Origin: JAITVB01 sp031553805
GTDB lineage: Bacteria > Bacteroidota > Bacteroidia > Bacteroidales > Rikenellaceae
Length of the DNA stretch: 64,000 bases
Reading direction: 5' to 3'
NCBI GenBank assembly: GCA_031553805.1
Contig: JAVBLC010000013.1
Coordinates: 1-64,000, forward strand
Shown here: piece after piece, positions 35,289-43,939 of the stretch
Numbering within the stretch: position 1 is the first letter of the stretch
Layout of the letters: each line of letters begins with the position of its first letter
Position numbers and translations under genes: made by a program
Notes under the pieces: generated by a model
The model's input: the letters and a program-made list of their open reading frames with translations, nothing else
Told to the model about the DNA's origin: nothing
Database searches by the model: none

Positions 35289-36914
35289 TTAGCGGTCCAT
35301 GCAGGGAATTACATAATCGAGCGAAGCCCCGACCATGATCAGGTCGGCGATCTTCGCCCCGGGAGTGATCGCCTTGAGCGCCCCCACGAGGGTCAATGAC
35401 GGCGAACGCAGCTTGACCCGGTAAGGGGTTTTATCGCCCGTGCTGGTGATGTGGACACCGAACTGGCCACGGGCGTTTTCGACCCGCTGGAAGAACTCGC
35501 CTTCGGGCAGGCGGATCACCGCTTTCGTCTTTTCGGCGTACGGGCCTTCCGGGATGTTGTCGATCAGTTGCTCGATGATGCGGAGCGACTGCTCGATCTC
35601 GTCGAGGCGGATATAATAACGGTCGTAAGTCAGGCCGCCGGGGCGCAGTATCTCGTCGAATTTTACGTGGCGGTAAGCCGAATAGGGATCGAACAGGCGG
35701 ATGTCGTTGCTCCACCCCGACGCACGGCCGCTCGGGCCCGTGGCGCCGATCGAGATGGCCTCGGCTTCGGACAGGTGCCCGACACCCGCCATACGTCCCA
35801 CCGCGATCGGGTTGTGCGAGAAAAGGGCGTGGTGCTCGCGCAGCATTTTGCGCATATAGGGGATAAATTCCTTGACCTTGCGTTGAAAATCGGGATGGAC
35901 GTCGGCCGCCAGGCCGCCGATCACGCTGTAGTTGGCCATCAGGCGGCCGCCGGTCGTTTCTTCAAAAATGTCCATGATCTTCTCGCGGTCGCGCATCCCG
36001 TAGATGAAGGCCGTGATCGCACCCATATCCATGCACATACACCCCCACCCCAACAAGTGCGAGGCGATGCGGGTCAACTCGTCGAGGATCACCCGGACGT
36101 ATTGGGCCCGCGCAGGGGCTTCGGTTTGCAGCGCATTTTCGCAGCAGAGGCACAGCGCGTGGCGGTTCATCGTCCCCGACAGGTAGTCGAGGCGGTCCAT
36201 CAGGTGCAGCATCTGGGGATAAGTATAGCCCTCGCACATCTTTTCGACCCCACGGTGGATGTACCCGAAATGGGGGTCGACGGTGCGGATGATCTCGCCG
36301 TCGAGCGACACGCGCAGGTGCAACACCCCGTGCATCGCCGGGTGTTGCGGGCCAAAGTTTACTATAAATTCGTCTTTGTCGAAGAGCGGGGTGACCGTTT
36401 CGACCCGTTCGCCCATCTTCATCGTGATCGAGGGCACGTCCTCCATATCCTCGATCGTTTCGTTGCGCAGCGGGATCGGATTCTCGAGCGGATCGGCGTT
36501 ATAATCTTTCCGCAGCGGATAACCGTTCCAATCGGCCCGCAGGAAAATGCGGCGCATATCGGGGTGGTTGATGAAGCGAATCCCGAAAAAATCAAAAACT
36601 TCGCGCTCGTACATATTGGCCGACATCCACAGGTCCTGCACCGAGAAGAGTTCGGGCTGCGTGCGGTCGGCCGTAGCGGTTTTCAACATCAGCATATGTT
36701 TCGGATCGGCCGAGCGCGAAAGGCAGTAGATCACCCCCAGGCGGTCGCCATAGTCCATGCCGACGATGTCGAACAGGTAGTCAAACCCCTCGCCGTGCAA
36801 CCACGCGGCCGTTTCGTAGGCTTTTTCAGGGGGGACGGTTACCGACAGACTCCCCTCGCTACGCCCCACTTCCGCATAACCCAATGCCGAAAACTCTTTC
36901 TCGATCCTTTCCAT
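35289..36914 (-). CDS. nuoCD: Complex I fused subunits C and D
   Basis: A 541-residue fusion. NuoC (about 1-150) contains FDYLFDIVGMDYGDRLGV and EREVFDFFGIRFINHPDMRR. NuoD (about 165-541) has NFGPQHPAMHGVLHL, GYIHRGVEKMCEG and the final DLIMVGASLDYVIPCMDR. The NuoD part forms the quinone site beside the N2 cluster. The start codon overlaps the nuoB stop (TAATG). NuoC-NuoD fusions are also known from E. coli and Bacteroidetes. Confidence 0.96.
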   Translation of the reverse strand: MERIEKEFSALGYAEVGRSEGSLSVTVPPEKAYETAAWLHGEGFDYLFDIVGMDYGDRLGVIYCLSRSADPKHMLMLKTATADRTQPELFSVQDLWMSANMYEREVFDFFGIRFINHPDMRRIFLRADWNGYPLRKDYNADPLENPIPLRNETIEDMEDVPSITMKMGERVETVTPLFDKDEFIVNFGPQHPAMHGVLHLRVSLDGEIIRTVDPHFGYIHRGVEKMCEGYTYPQMLHLMDRLDYLSGTMNRHALCLCCENALQTEAPARAQYVRVILDELTRIASHLLGWGCMCMDMGAITAFIYGMRDREKIMDIFEETTGGRLMANYSVIGGLAADVHPDFQRKVKEFIPYMRKMLREHHALFSHNPIAVGRMAGVGHLSEAEAISIGATGPSGRASGWSNDIRLFDPYSAYRHVKFDEILRPGGLTYDRYYIRLDEIEQSLRIIEQLIDNIPEGPYAEKTKAVIRLPEGEFFQRVENARGQFGVHITSTGDKTPYRVKLRSPSLTLVGALKAITPGAKIADLIMVGASLDYVIPCMDR

Positions 36915-37525
36915 TATTCCTGCGGGGTTACGGGTTGCGTACTATCGGCGCCGGAAGCCGGGCGCTCGTCGGGCAATTTGAAAAAATTCTGCACCTTGAT
37001 CTTGCGCGAGAGCTGCATCATGCCGTAAAGCACCGCATCGGGACGCGGCGGGCAACCCGGAACATAGACGTCGACCGGGATGATCTCGTTCACACCCCGC
37101 ACCACGTGGTAAGCGTTCTTGAACGGGCCGCCGCTGATCGCGCAACTGCCGATGGCCATCACGTATTTCGGCTCGGCCATCTGTTCGTAGAGGCGTAGCA
37201 GCACGGGGGCCATCTTGTGGACGATCGTTCCGCAGACGAAGATCACGTCGGCCTGCCGGGGGCTGTTGCGGGTCACCTCCCAGCCGAAGCGGGCGAAGTC
37301 GGTCCGCGCCGCGCCGACACACATAAACTCGATGCCGCAGCAACTGGTGGCGAACGTCAGCGGCCATACCGAGTTCGAACGGCCCCAGTTGATAAAATCG
37401 TTGATCGTGCCCACAAAGATGTTCACCCCGCCGGCACGCAATTCTTCGACGTATTTTTCGAGGGTTTCGTTGTCCTTGAAATCCTCGTACTGCATATTCG
37501 GGATATGAATGTCCTTTACTTCCAT
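36914..37525 (-). CDS. nuoB: Complex I subunit B
   Basis: Start MEVKDIHIPN at 37525, giving 203 residues; the frame is open further upstream inside nuoA but that part is antisense-like. The N2 cluster ligands are visible: C62 and C63 in TSCCGIEFM, C128 in GSCAISGG and C158 in PGCPPRP. The C-terminal tail (about 185-203) is a low-complexity extension. The start overlaps the end of nuoA by 10 bp. Confidence 0.96.
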   Translation of the reverse strand: MEVKDIHIPNMQYEDFKDNETLEKYVEELRAGGVNIFVGTINDFINWGRSNSVWPLTFATSCCGIEFMCVGAARTDFARFGWEVTRNSPRQADVIFVCGTIVHKMAPVLLRLYEQMAEPKYVMAIGSCAISGGPFKNAYHVVRGVNEIIPVDVYVPGCPPRPDAVLYGMMQLSRKIKVQNFFKLPDERPASGADSTQPVTPQE

Positions 37526-37869
37526 TTCAGCGCTCCTTTCGTCCAGGCATAGACCAACCCGAGGGTTAAGGTGATGATAAACGTCCCGCCGCAGATCAAC
37601 GCATCGACGCCCACATCCTTGACGGTGGTCGCCCACGGGAAGAGCAGCACCGTCTCGAGATCGAAAATCAGGTAGAGAATCGCGAAAAGGTAATACCCCA
37701 CGCGGAACTGCATCCACGACGAACCACGCGTCGGGATGCCACACTCATACGGTTCTCCTTTCAGGGGATTTTGTGACGAAGGGGCGACAAACCTGGCAAT
37801 CACCAGGGCCACCAGAACCAAAAAAATGGCCGTAAAAAGAACGACAAGAAACAGCGCTGCATTGGTCAT
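37516..37869 (-). CDS. nuoA: Complex I subunit A
   Basis: A 117-residue protein with three membrane helices and the conserved loop PYECGIPTRGSSWMQFRV. The conserved acidic helix FDLETVLLFPWA is present. It is the first gene of the operon. A TAATTTTG-type -7 box on the minus strand (plus-strand CAAAATTA at 37975-37982) is a weak promoter candidate. Confidence 0.95.
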   Translation of the reverse strand: MTNAALFLVVLFTAIFLVLVALVIARFVAPSSQNPLKGEPYECGIPTRGSSWMQFRVGYYLFAILYLIFDLETVLLFPWATTVKDVGVDALICGGTFIITLTLGLVYAWTKGALKWK

Positions 37870-38164
37870 ATACGCTCATCCTTTAGGGTAAAAAACACTC
37901 TGATCGCCCGCAAACCTGTTGAAAACTTTCGGGTTACATCAGAAAAGCTTCCCGGGGGCATCGAACAGAAACCACAAAATTAGTACTAAAAAACACCTAT
38001 TGTCCTCTTTTGCGAAAATAAAGATTTTCCAGGGCCCGACCGGTCTGTGCAAAACAGCCAATCGCTGGCCCGGAAAACAAGGGACAGTGCCACACTCTCA
38101 AAAAGCGTGCAGCAAATGGATTCTTCCGATAATCAAGGATACCCGAAAATCCCGGCGACGGAGA

Positions 38165-39316
38165 TCAGTAGGATTCCGCGTCGCGGGCCACCTCTTCCGA
38201 GGTGAGGCGGCGGCGGTTCATCGACCGCCACACATACCAAATATAGGCCACCACCAGCGGGATGAGCAGCGAAACGTAGCTCATCGCCTGCAACGTGAAG
38301 CGGCTCGACGAACTGTTGGCGATCGTCAGCGAACTCTGCAGGTCGGACAACGACGGGTAATAGGCCGTGTGGTTGTAGCCCGCTGTGAGCAGCAGCGCCG
38401 TGACGGTCACGATCACCCCCGCCCCACTCCACCAGATGCCTTTGCGGCTGCCGCACAGCAGGTCGAGCACGAAGCCGGCGAGGACTGCCACCACGCCCAA
38501 CAGGAATGCGATGCCGACGGCCGGCATTTCGATCAGGTTGTGGAGGTATTTGTATTTTTCGAGGGCGACATCTCCGGTGTCGGGATCGACGGCAAAGCCC
38601 GGCATCGTCACCAGTGCCGCGGCAAACGCCAGGAAAAAGACCAGGAACACCGGAACGTTCATCCACAGCGCCTTTCGGGATTGTTTCTCAATGGCTTCGT
38701 CATCGACATTATTCAAAAAATATTGCAGCGCCAGGCAGCGGGCCAGGAACACCACCGCCAGACCAAGCGCCAGGTTGCGCCAGTCGGCCAGCGCTTCGAG
38801 GCCGCGCCAGGGCGAGGTCCAGTGCGAAATGGCCACATCACCGCCGAAGCCCCCCATATTGCCGGGATTGACCGTAAAATGGCCGCCCGTGAAAAACGTC
38901 CCTACGGCCACACCCAGCAGTAGCGCCCCGCCGTAGCCGTTGGCCGCCAGAAAAAATTCGTAGCCCCGCGCCCCGAACAGGTTTCCTGCTTTGCTGCGAA
39001 ATTCATAAGACACGCCCTGCAATACGAAAAGTAGCAGGATCAGCATCCACAGGTAAAACGCACCGCCGAACGACGTGCTGTAAAAGATCGGGAACGAGGC
39101 GAAAAACGCGCCGCCGAAGGTAACGAGCGTCGTAAACCCGAGTTTCCATTTCGTACCCAGGGCGTTGACCAGCAGCGTGCGCTGGCCGTCGGTGCGCCCG
39201 GCCGTGCGCAGCAGGCTCTGCCCGCCCTGCACGAAAAGCATAAAGACCAGTATCCCTCCCAGGAGCGACATGATGGCCCACCAGTAGTGCTGAAAGAAAT
39301 TGAGCGTCAGTTCCAT
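38165..39316 (-). CDS. cydB: Cytochrome bd oxidase subunit II
   Basis: A 383-residue CydB with eight to nine helices; WWAIMSLLGGILVFMLFVQGG is a typical start and GSRKGIWWSGAGVIVTV a typical later helix. With CydA it forms the bd-type quinol oxidase that reduces oxygen to water. It follows cydA after 15 bp, and a 295-bp non-coding gap separates it from the start of nuoA. Confidence 0.94.
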   Translation of the reverse strand: MELTLNFFQHYWWAIMSLLGGILVFMLFVQGGQSLLRTAGRTDGQRTLLVNALGTKWKLGFTTLVTFGGAFFASFPIFYSTSFGGAFYLWMLILLLFVLQGVSYEFRSKAGNLFGARGYEFFLAANGYGGALLLGVAVGTFFTGGHFTVNPGNMGGFGGDVAISHWTSPWRGLEALADWRNLALGLAVVFLARCLALQYFLNNVDDEAIEKQSRKALWMNVPVFLVFFLAFAAALVTMPGFAVDPDTGDVALEKYKYLHNLIEMPAVGIAFLLGVVAVLAGFVLDLLCGSRKGIWWSGAGVIVTVTALLLTAGYNHTAYYPSLSDLQSSLTIANSSSSRFTLQAMSYVSLLIPLVVAYIWYVWRSMNRRRLTSEEVARDAESY

Positions 39317-39331
39317 ATCAGGCGTGTTTTT

Positions 39332-40939
39332 CTAATTTTTCGCGGTTTGGGGAGAATGGGGCGTTTCGACAGCTTCGGGCAGCGCGTCATCGGGACCGCG
39401 GCCGATCTGGCGTGTCATGATGCGGATCTCGGCGATCAGGAGCACCGTAAAGAGGATGACAAAGATAAAGAAAGTGAGCACAACCGGCCCCGGGCTAGTG
39501 CCCGACACGGCCGCCACGGTAGGCAGCAGGTCCTGGATCGTCCAGGGTTGTCGGCCCACTTCGGCCACGATCCATCCGGCCATCCCGGCGATGTAGGCCA
39601 GCGGGATCGACCAGAGCAACGTGCGGAGCATCCACCGCCGCCCTTCGAGTTTTTTCTTATAGCCCATCCACAGCGTCGCGGCAAAAAGCAAGAGGAACCA
39701 GGCTCCCAACCCAACCATCACGCGGAAACTGTAAAAGGTCAGCCCCACTGGCGGAATCGCATCTTGGGGCGAAGAGAGGTAGCCGTAGCCCAGGTGGCTG
39801 TAATAGTCTTTCAGAAAAACCTTGCCGGCGGGGGTCGAGGGGTCGAATTTATCGGCCACAGCCTGCATCGTCGCCTTGTCGCCGGCTTGTTTGGCCGCGC
39901 AGTACTCGCCCATGGCGGCGATCGCCACCCGGCCGCGTTCCATCTTTTCGGCGATCGGCATCAGGCCGTACTCGGCGTTACCGTAAACCAGGTCGTTGAT
40001 CCCCGGCACAAAGGCGTCGGCATCGTGGCGGCTCATCACCGAGAGCAACGTCGGGATCTCCATTTTGAAATAGAACGGATCTTCGCCTGCGGTCGTTTCG
40101 CCGGTTTTCAGGGCGCCGATCACCACCAGCGGCGCGCGGCGCGCACCGTCGTAATGGGCCTCCATCGCCGCCAGTTTCATCGGCTGGGTTTCGGCCACGA
40201 GCACGCCCGAGCGGTCGCCCGTCAGGGCCAGCAGCACAACGGCCGCCCCGCCGAACCACGCCGCCACGCGAATGCTCGAAAGCGCCATCCGCTGCTCGCG
40301 TCCGCGCAGCAGGAACCACGCCGCCACACCCATCACGAAAACCGACCCAAGCATATAGCCGCTCAGCGCCGTGTGTACAAATTTATTGAGCGCCACGGGC
40401 GAAAGGGCCACCGCCCAAAAATCGGTCATCTCGTTGCGCATCGTGGCGATGTTGAACGCCGTGCCGGCCGGATACTGCATCCAGGCGTTGGCGATCAGGA
40501 TCCAGAGCGCCGACAGGCTCGCCCCGATGGCCACCATCCACGTCGACACCAGGTGGAAGCGTTTCGACACGCGTTCCCACCCGAAGAACATCACGGCGAT
40601 AAACGTACTTTCGAGGAAAAAGGCCACAATGCCCTCGATCGCCAGCGGTGCGCCAAAAATATCGCCCACGAAATGGGCATAGTTCGACCAGTTGGTGCCG
40701 AACTGGAATTCGAGGATGATACCGGTGGCAACCCCTACGGCAAAATTGATCCCGAAGAGTTTCATCCAGAATTTTGCCGTGCGTTTCCAATGGAGGTCGC
40801 CCGTGCGGTAATACTGCGTTTCCAGGATGGCGCAGATAAAAGCCAGCCCGAGTGTGAGCGGCACAAAAAGCCAATGATACATCGCGGTCATCGCGAACTG
40901 CGCGCGTGACCAGTCGACCAATTCCAGGATTTCGTTCAT
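39332..40939 (-). CDS. cydA: Cytochrome bd oxidase subunit I
   Basis: A 535-residue CydA starting at MNEILELVDW (40939). The heme b595 ligand His22 lies in MYHWLFVPLTLG, the quinol-loop residues in ETQPMKLAAMEA, and the long Q-loop runs to about residue 400, indicating the long-Q-loop class. The gene overlaps DUF4492 by ATGA, so the three genes are one operon. Confidence 0.95.
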   Translation of the reverse strand: MNEILELVDWSRAQFAMTAMYHWLFVPLTLGLAFICAILETQYYRTGDLHWKRTAKFWMKLFGINFAVGVATGIILEFQFGTNWSNYAHFVGDIFGAPLAIEGIVAFFLESTFIAVMFFGWERVSKRFHLVSTWMVAIGASLSALWILIANAWMQYPAGTAFNIATMRNEMTDFWAVALSPVALNKFVHTALSGYMLGSVFVMGVAAWFLLRGREQRMALSSIRVAAWFGGAAVVLLALTGDRSGVLVAETQPMKLAAMEAHYDGARRAPLVVIGALKTGETTAGEDPFYFKMEIPTLLSVMSRHDADAFVPGINDLVYGNAEYGLMPIAEKMERGRVAIAAMGEYCAAKQAGDKATMQAVADKFDPSTPAGKVFLKDYYSHLGYGYLSSPQDAIPPVGLTFYSFRVMVGLGAWFLLLFAATLWMGYKKKLEGRRWMLRTLLWSIPLAYIAGMAGWIVAEVGRQPWTIQDLLPTVAAVSGTSPGPVVLTFFIFVILFTVLLIAEIRIMTRQIGRGPDDALPEAVETPHSPQTAKN

Positions 40940-41154
40940 CGTCGTGGGTCGGTTAGTTGTTCTCGGACGTAATCGGCCTGGCGGTCGTCGTCCATATTTT
41001 TCATATGCGGGGTGAAGAAGAAAATGCGCAGGATGGCGAACATCACGAACAACTTGACCAGAACAAGCAGCCACAGCCCCCGTCCCCAGGTCATCCGAAC
41101 GATGCCGTCGGCATAGAAACGGTATGCACGGTAGAAGATGTTCCGCCTCGTCAT
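40936..41154 (-). CDS. DUF4492 small membrane protein
   Basis: A 72-residue protein with a basic N-terminus (MTRRNIFYRAYRFYADGI), one membrane helix (GLWLLVLVKLFVMFAILRIFFF-type, about 27-48) and a charged tail. DUF4492 proteins are typically encoded before cydA in Bacteroidetes. The stop overlaps the cydA start (ATGA). A role as an accessory subunit or assembly factor, comparable to CydX, is plausible but untested as far as I know. Confidence 0.88.
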   Translation of the reverse strand: MTRRNIFYRAYRFYADGIVRMTWGRGLWLLVLVKLFVMFAILRIFFFTPHMKNMDDDRQADYVREQLTDPRR

Positions 41155-41278
41155 TGTATGCCTTTTTGGGTGATATTTCCGAAAGTTAGTGAATTTTTTG
41201 GTAATATTTTATGTGTCCGTATAAATTTCCCCGAATGATTATTTAATAGGAGCGATTGGCCGGAATATTAGGTCACAA

Positions 41279-41310
41279 AAAAGCCCGCCCGGAGAAAGGG
41301 CGGGCTTTTT
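41279..41310. terminator. Bidirectional terminator beside VOC gene
   Basis: AAGCCCGCCC (41281-41290) pairs with GGGCGGGCTT (41298-41307), with A-run and T-run flanks. It ends the minus-strand VOC gene that stops at 41325. Confidence 0.85.
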
Positions 41311-41324
41311 CATCCGGCTGTGCT

Positions 41325-41726
41325 TCAGCGCACGATCAGGTGCCAGATCACGCCGAAGCGGTCTTCGACCGTGCCGAACAGCGGGCTGTAGAACGTCTGC
41401 GCCAGGGGCATATGCACCTGGCCGCCGGACGACAGCTTGTCGAACGCCACCTGTACCTCGCCTTTGGTGGCGAACGGCACGGCAAGCGTCAACTGATCTC
41501 CGGGCGCGGTGTCCTGCGTCGAGTCGCCGATCCACACCGTCGAGCCGTTGATCTTCATCTCGGAGTGCAGCACATAATGGTCGGTGTCGGGCGGAAAATG
41601 CTGCCGCATCTCGGCAGGCATTTCCCCGTAAAGCGACACTTGCTTGTCGGTGATTGCAAAAACGGTTTCGTAGAAAGCGATCGCTTCGGCCGCCTTTCCG
41701 GCAAAATTGAGGAATGGAATGAGCAT
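41325..41726 (-). CDS. VOC family protein (PhnB-like)
   Basis: A 133-residue PhnB-like protein from MLIPFLNFAGKAAEAIAFY. The middle VWIGDST strand and closing DRFGVIWHLIV are typical. An adjacent GTG could add one residue. Substrate unknown. It stands alone, with its terminator 15 bp after the stop. Confidence 0.82.
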   Translation of the reverse strand: MLIPFLNFAGKAAEAIAFYETVFAITDKQVSLYGEMPAEMRQHFPPDTDHYVLHSEMKINGSTVWIGDSTQDTAPGDQLTLAVPFATKGEVQVAFDKLSSGGQVHMPLAQTFYSPLFGTVEDRFGVIWHLIVR

Positions 41727-41989
41727 CACACTATTTTTTAGGATTTATTTTTCAGACAGAAGTCCCGGGGTAAATTCAGGCATTTTTACGGGAAATATCA
41801 CAATCACCCTATCGGTGGCAAATCTAATGATTTTTTGGTGTTTGGCAAGTGTGGCCCGACATCGGGGGATTTTTTGCCACTTTTGTATCCCTACAAAAGT
41901 GGAGCAACGAATTTTATCAGCAATTTTTATCAAAAAAAAGTTAACCTAAATTATTGCATTACTTTTGAGTCACATTTTTCAGGAAAGAG

Positions 41990-42784
41990 ATGGATTTACT
42001 GACACATATTTGTAGTGGTGCAGGGGCGGCGACGGTGGTTGCGGCTTTTGTTTCCGGAAAACCATTGCGGCGCCTGGGCGTAATCGCCGCGGGGGCTGCA
42101 GGCGGAGCCATCCCCGATGTGGATGCCGTCAGCCTGTGGTCGCGTTTCGACGGCACTTTCGGCCGCCTCTTCGATCTGGACCAGCCCGGACGAGAGATCT
42201 ACAGTGAAAAACTGTGGTACTCGCACCACGCTTTTTTTCATTCGCTGCTGGCTGGAGTGTTGCTTGCCGTGGTGTTCGGAGTGATCGCTTACGGGCTGTA
42301 CCGCATCCGCCATCGCCGGCCGCTGCCGGCCTATTTTTCGGCCAATGCCGCCGTGGCACTGGGGTTTGTGGCCGGTTTTGCGGCCCACCTGCTGGGCGAC
42401 TTGCCCACACCCGCCTCGGATTGGGGCGGCATCGCGATGTTCTGGCCCTCGAACGCTTACATAGGCGGCACCGGAAAGATCTGGTGGTGGAACAATTATG
42501 ATATTTTTTTGCTGGTCTTTACTTGCGCCCTGCTGAATACCCTATTGGTTTTATTGCTAAAGCCGGGGATCCGGCGGCGGGCGGTGAGCGTCTTGGCGGC
42601 CGCGACGCTGGTGCTGGCAGTCGTGCAGATCAATACCCGACATTACAACTATGCTTACACGGGCAACACGCCGCGCTACGCCGAAATGGAAGCCGAATCG
42701 AAAGCCGAACAGCGGCGCATCCTCGGCCCGCAACTGTATAACACGATGGAGTGGTTTGACCGCCACGTGCCGATTTATTTCTAA
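41990..42784 (+). CDS. YdjM-family inner-membrane metal-dependent hydrolase
   Basis: A 264-residue membrane protein. The N-terminal pattern MDLLTHICSGAGAA, GGAIPDVDAVSLW and YSHHAFFHSLLAG gives the His/Asp residues of YdjM/LexA-regulated membrane-bound hydrolases. Four to five membrane helices follow, with AHLLGDLPTPASDWGGIAMFWP containing the second conserved His/Asp region. The activity is not firmly established. Confidence 0.85.
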   Translation: MDLLTHICSGAGAATVVAAFVSGKPLRRLGVIAAGAAGGAIPDVDAVSLWSRFDGTFGRLFDLDQPGREIYSEKLWYSHHAFFHSLLAGVLLAVVFGVIAYGLYRIRHRRPLPAYFSANAAVALGFVAGFAAHLLGDLPTPASDWGGIAMFWPSNAYIGGTGKIWWWNNYDIFLLVFTCALLNTLLVLLLKPGIRRRAVSVLAAATLVLAVVQINTRHYNYAYTGNTPRYAEMEAESKAEQRRILGPQLYNTMEWFDRHVPIYF

Positions 42785-42788
42785 AACG

Positions 42789-43241
42789 ATGGAAAACATT
42801 ACGATACGCCGCGCCGAGCGGGAAGACTGCCCCCGCCTGTTGGAACTCGTCCGCGAGCTGGCCGAATACGAACGTGCCCCGGAACAGGTGACTGTCGACC
42901 CGGCCCATTTTGTTGATAACGGTTTCGGCCCGCGGCCGGTGTGGTGGGCGTTTGTGGCCGAGGTCGACGGGGTGGTGGTCGGCTTTGCGCTGTGGTATAT
43001 CCGCTACAGCACATGGAAAGGGTGCCGGATGTACCTCGAAGACATTCTCGTCACCGGCGCGATGCGCAGCCGGGGCATCGGCCGGATGCTTTTCGAACGG
43101 CTGATCGAAGAGGCCCGGGCCGAGCGGCTGAACGGTATCGTGTGGCAGGTGCTCGAATGGAACGAACCGGCGATCAATTTTTACCGGAAATACGGCGCGT
43201 CGTTCGATCCCGAATGGCTCAACGCCTCGATCGACCTATGA
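42789..43241 (+). CDS. GNAT acetyltransferase (diamine N-acetyltransferase-like)
   Basis: A 150-residue GNAT protein. The acetyl-CoA loop RSRGIGRMLF is intact, and the C-terminal NEPAINFYRKYGA is typical of spermidine/spermine N1-acetyltransferase-like members. It begins 4 bp after the YdjM-like gene, so the two are co-transcribed. Its last 6 bp overlap the convergent DUF1801 gene. Substrate assignment is tentative. Confidence 0.85.
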   Translation: MENITIRRAEREDCPRLLELVRELAEYERAPEQVTVDPAHFVDNGFGPRPVWWAFVAEVDGVVVGFALWYIRYSTWKGCRMYLEDILVTGAMRSRGIGRMLFERLIEEARAERLNGIVWQVLEWNEPAINFYRKYGASFDPEWLNASIDL

Positions 43242-43577
43242 CAGGACAAACGCGGCAAGTTGCGTAATCAGCCCTACGGGCAACGGTTTTTCGTAGGGAA
43301 GCTGAATTCCACCCTTGCTCGTTTTGTAGGCCGCAAGTTCCGTGGCGAACTTTTCGATGGCCTCAACGCCCGGATAGATCCCGATATGATGCTTGAAACC
43401 GGCAAAGTGGAACCGCTTTTTACCGACGGAAAACGTAGGCATTGCCCAGCTGATCTTTTCCTCCACGCCGGGGGTTGCGGCGTGGACGGCGCTGCGGATC
43501 GCTTCCATCCGTTCCCTGATTTCGGACGGGAAGGTGGCGATGTATTCGTCGACAGGGTTCGGGGCGTGGTTTTCCAT
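43236..43577 (-). CDS. DUF1801-family protein
   Basis: A 113-residue protein starting at MENHAPNPVDEYIATFP. The pattern EEKISWAMPTFSVGKKRFHFAGFKHHIGIYPG is the signature of DUF1801 (YdhG-like) proteins, a fold also seen in iron-chaperone-like proteins. Cellular role unknown. The gene converges on the GNAT gene with a 6-bp overlap. Confidence 0.85.
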   Translation of the reverse strand: MENHAPNPVDEYIATFPSEIRERMEAIRSAVHAATPGVEEKISWAMPTFSVGKKRFHFAGFKHHIGIYPGVEAIEKFATELAAYKTSKGGIQLPYEKPLPVGLITQLAAFVLS

Positions 43578-43627
43578 TCGAGTTATTTTCAGTAGTTTTA
43601 GACACAAATTATTTTGCCGGGATAAAA

Positions 43628-43897
43628 ATGGAAAAAATATTCGAATTTAACGCCCTCATCCGGAAAGTACCGGACATCGACGGGGCTTATGTTGAGATTC
43701 CGTTCGACGTGCGGGCCGTCTTTGGCAAGGGACGTGTAGCGGTCAACGCGACGTTCGACGGCGTGCCCTATCGCGGCAGCCTGGTACGGATGGGCACCCC
43801 GGGCCACATCATCGGCATCCGGCAGGACATTCGCCGCAGGATCGACAAACAACCCGGTGACACGGTGCACGTCACCCTGCGCGAACGGCAATCCTGA
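43628..43897 (+). CDS. DUF1905-family protein
   Basis: An 89-residue DUF1905 protein: FEFNALIRKVPDIDGAYVEIPFDVR followed by GRVAVNATFDGVPYRGSLVRMG and HIIGIRQDIRRRI. This small beta-barrel family is often fused to or next to YdeI/OmdA-like DUF1801 relatives, and indeed a DUF1801 gene is divergent 50 bp away. Function unknown. Confidence 0.85.
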   Translation: MEKIFEFNALIRKVPDIDGAYVEIPFDVRAVFGKGRVAVNATFDGVPYRGSLVRMGTPGHIIGIRQDIRRRIDKQPGDTVHVTLRERQS

Positions 43898-43939
43898 TTT
43901 ACTGCGCGCCCGATGCAAGACCTGCATCTTTTCCTTAAT

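Noticed and set aside
34332..37028. Long plus-strand frames (355 and 525 codons) opposite nuoH and nuoCD
   Set aside because: Antisense shadows of intact complex I genes.
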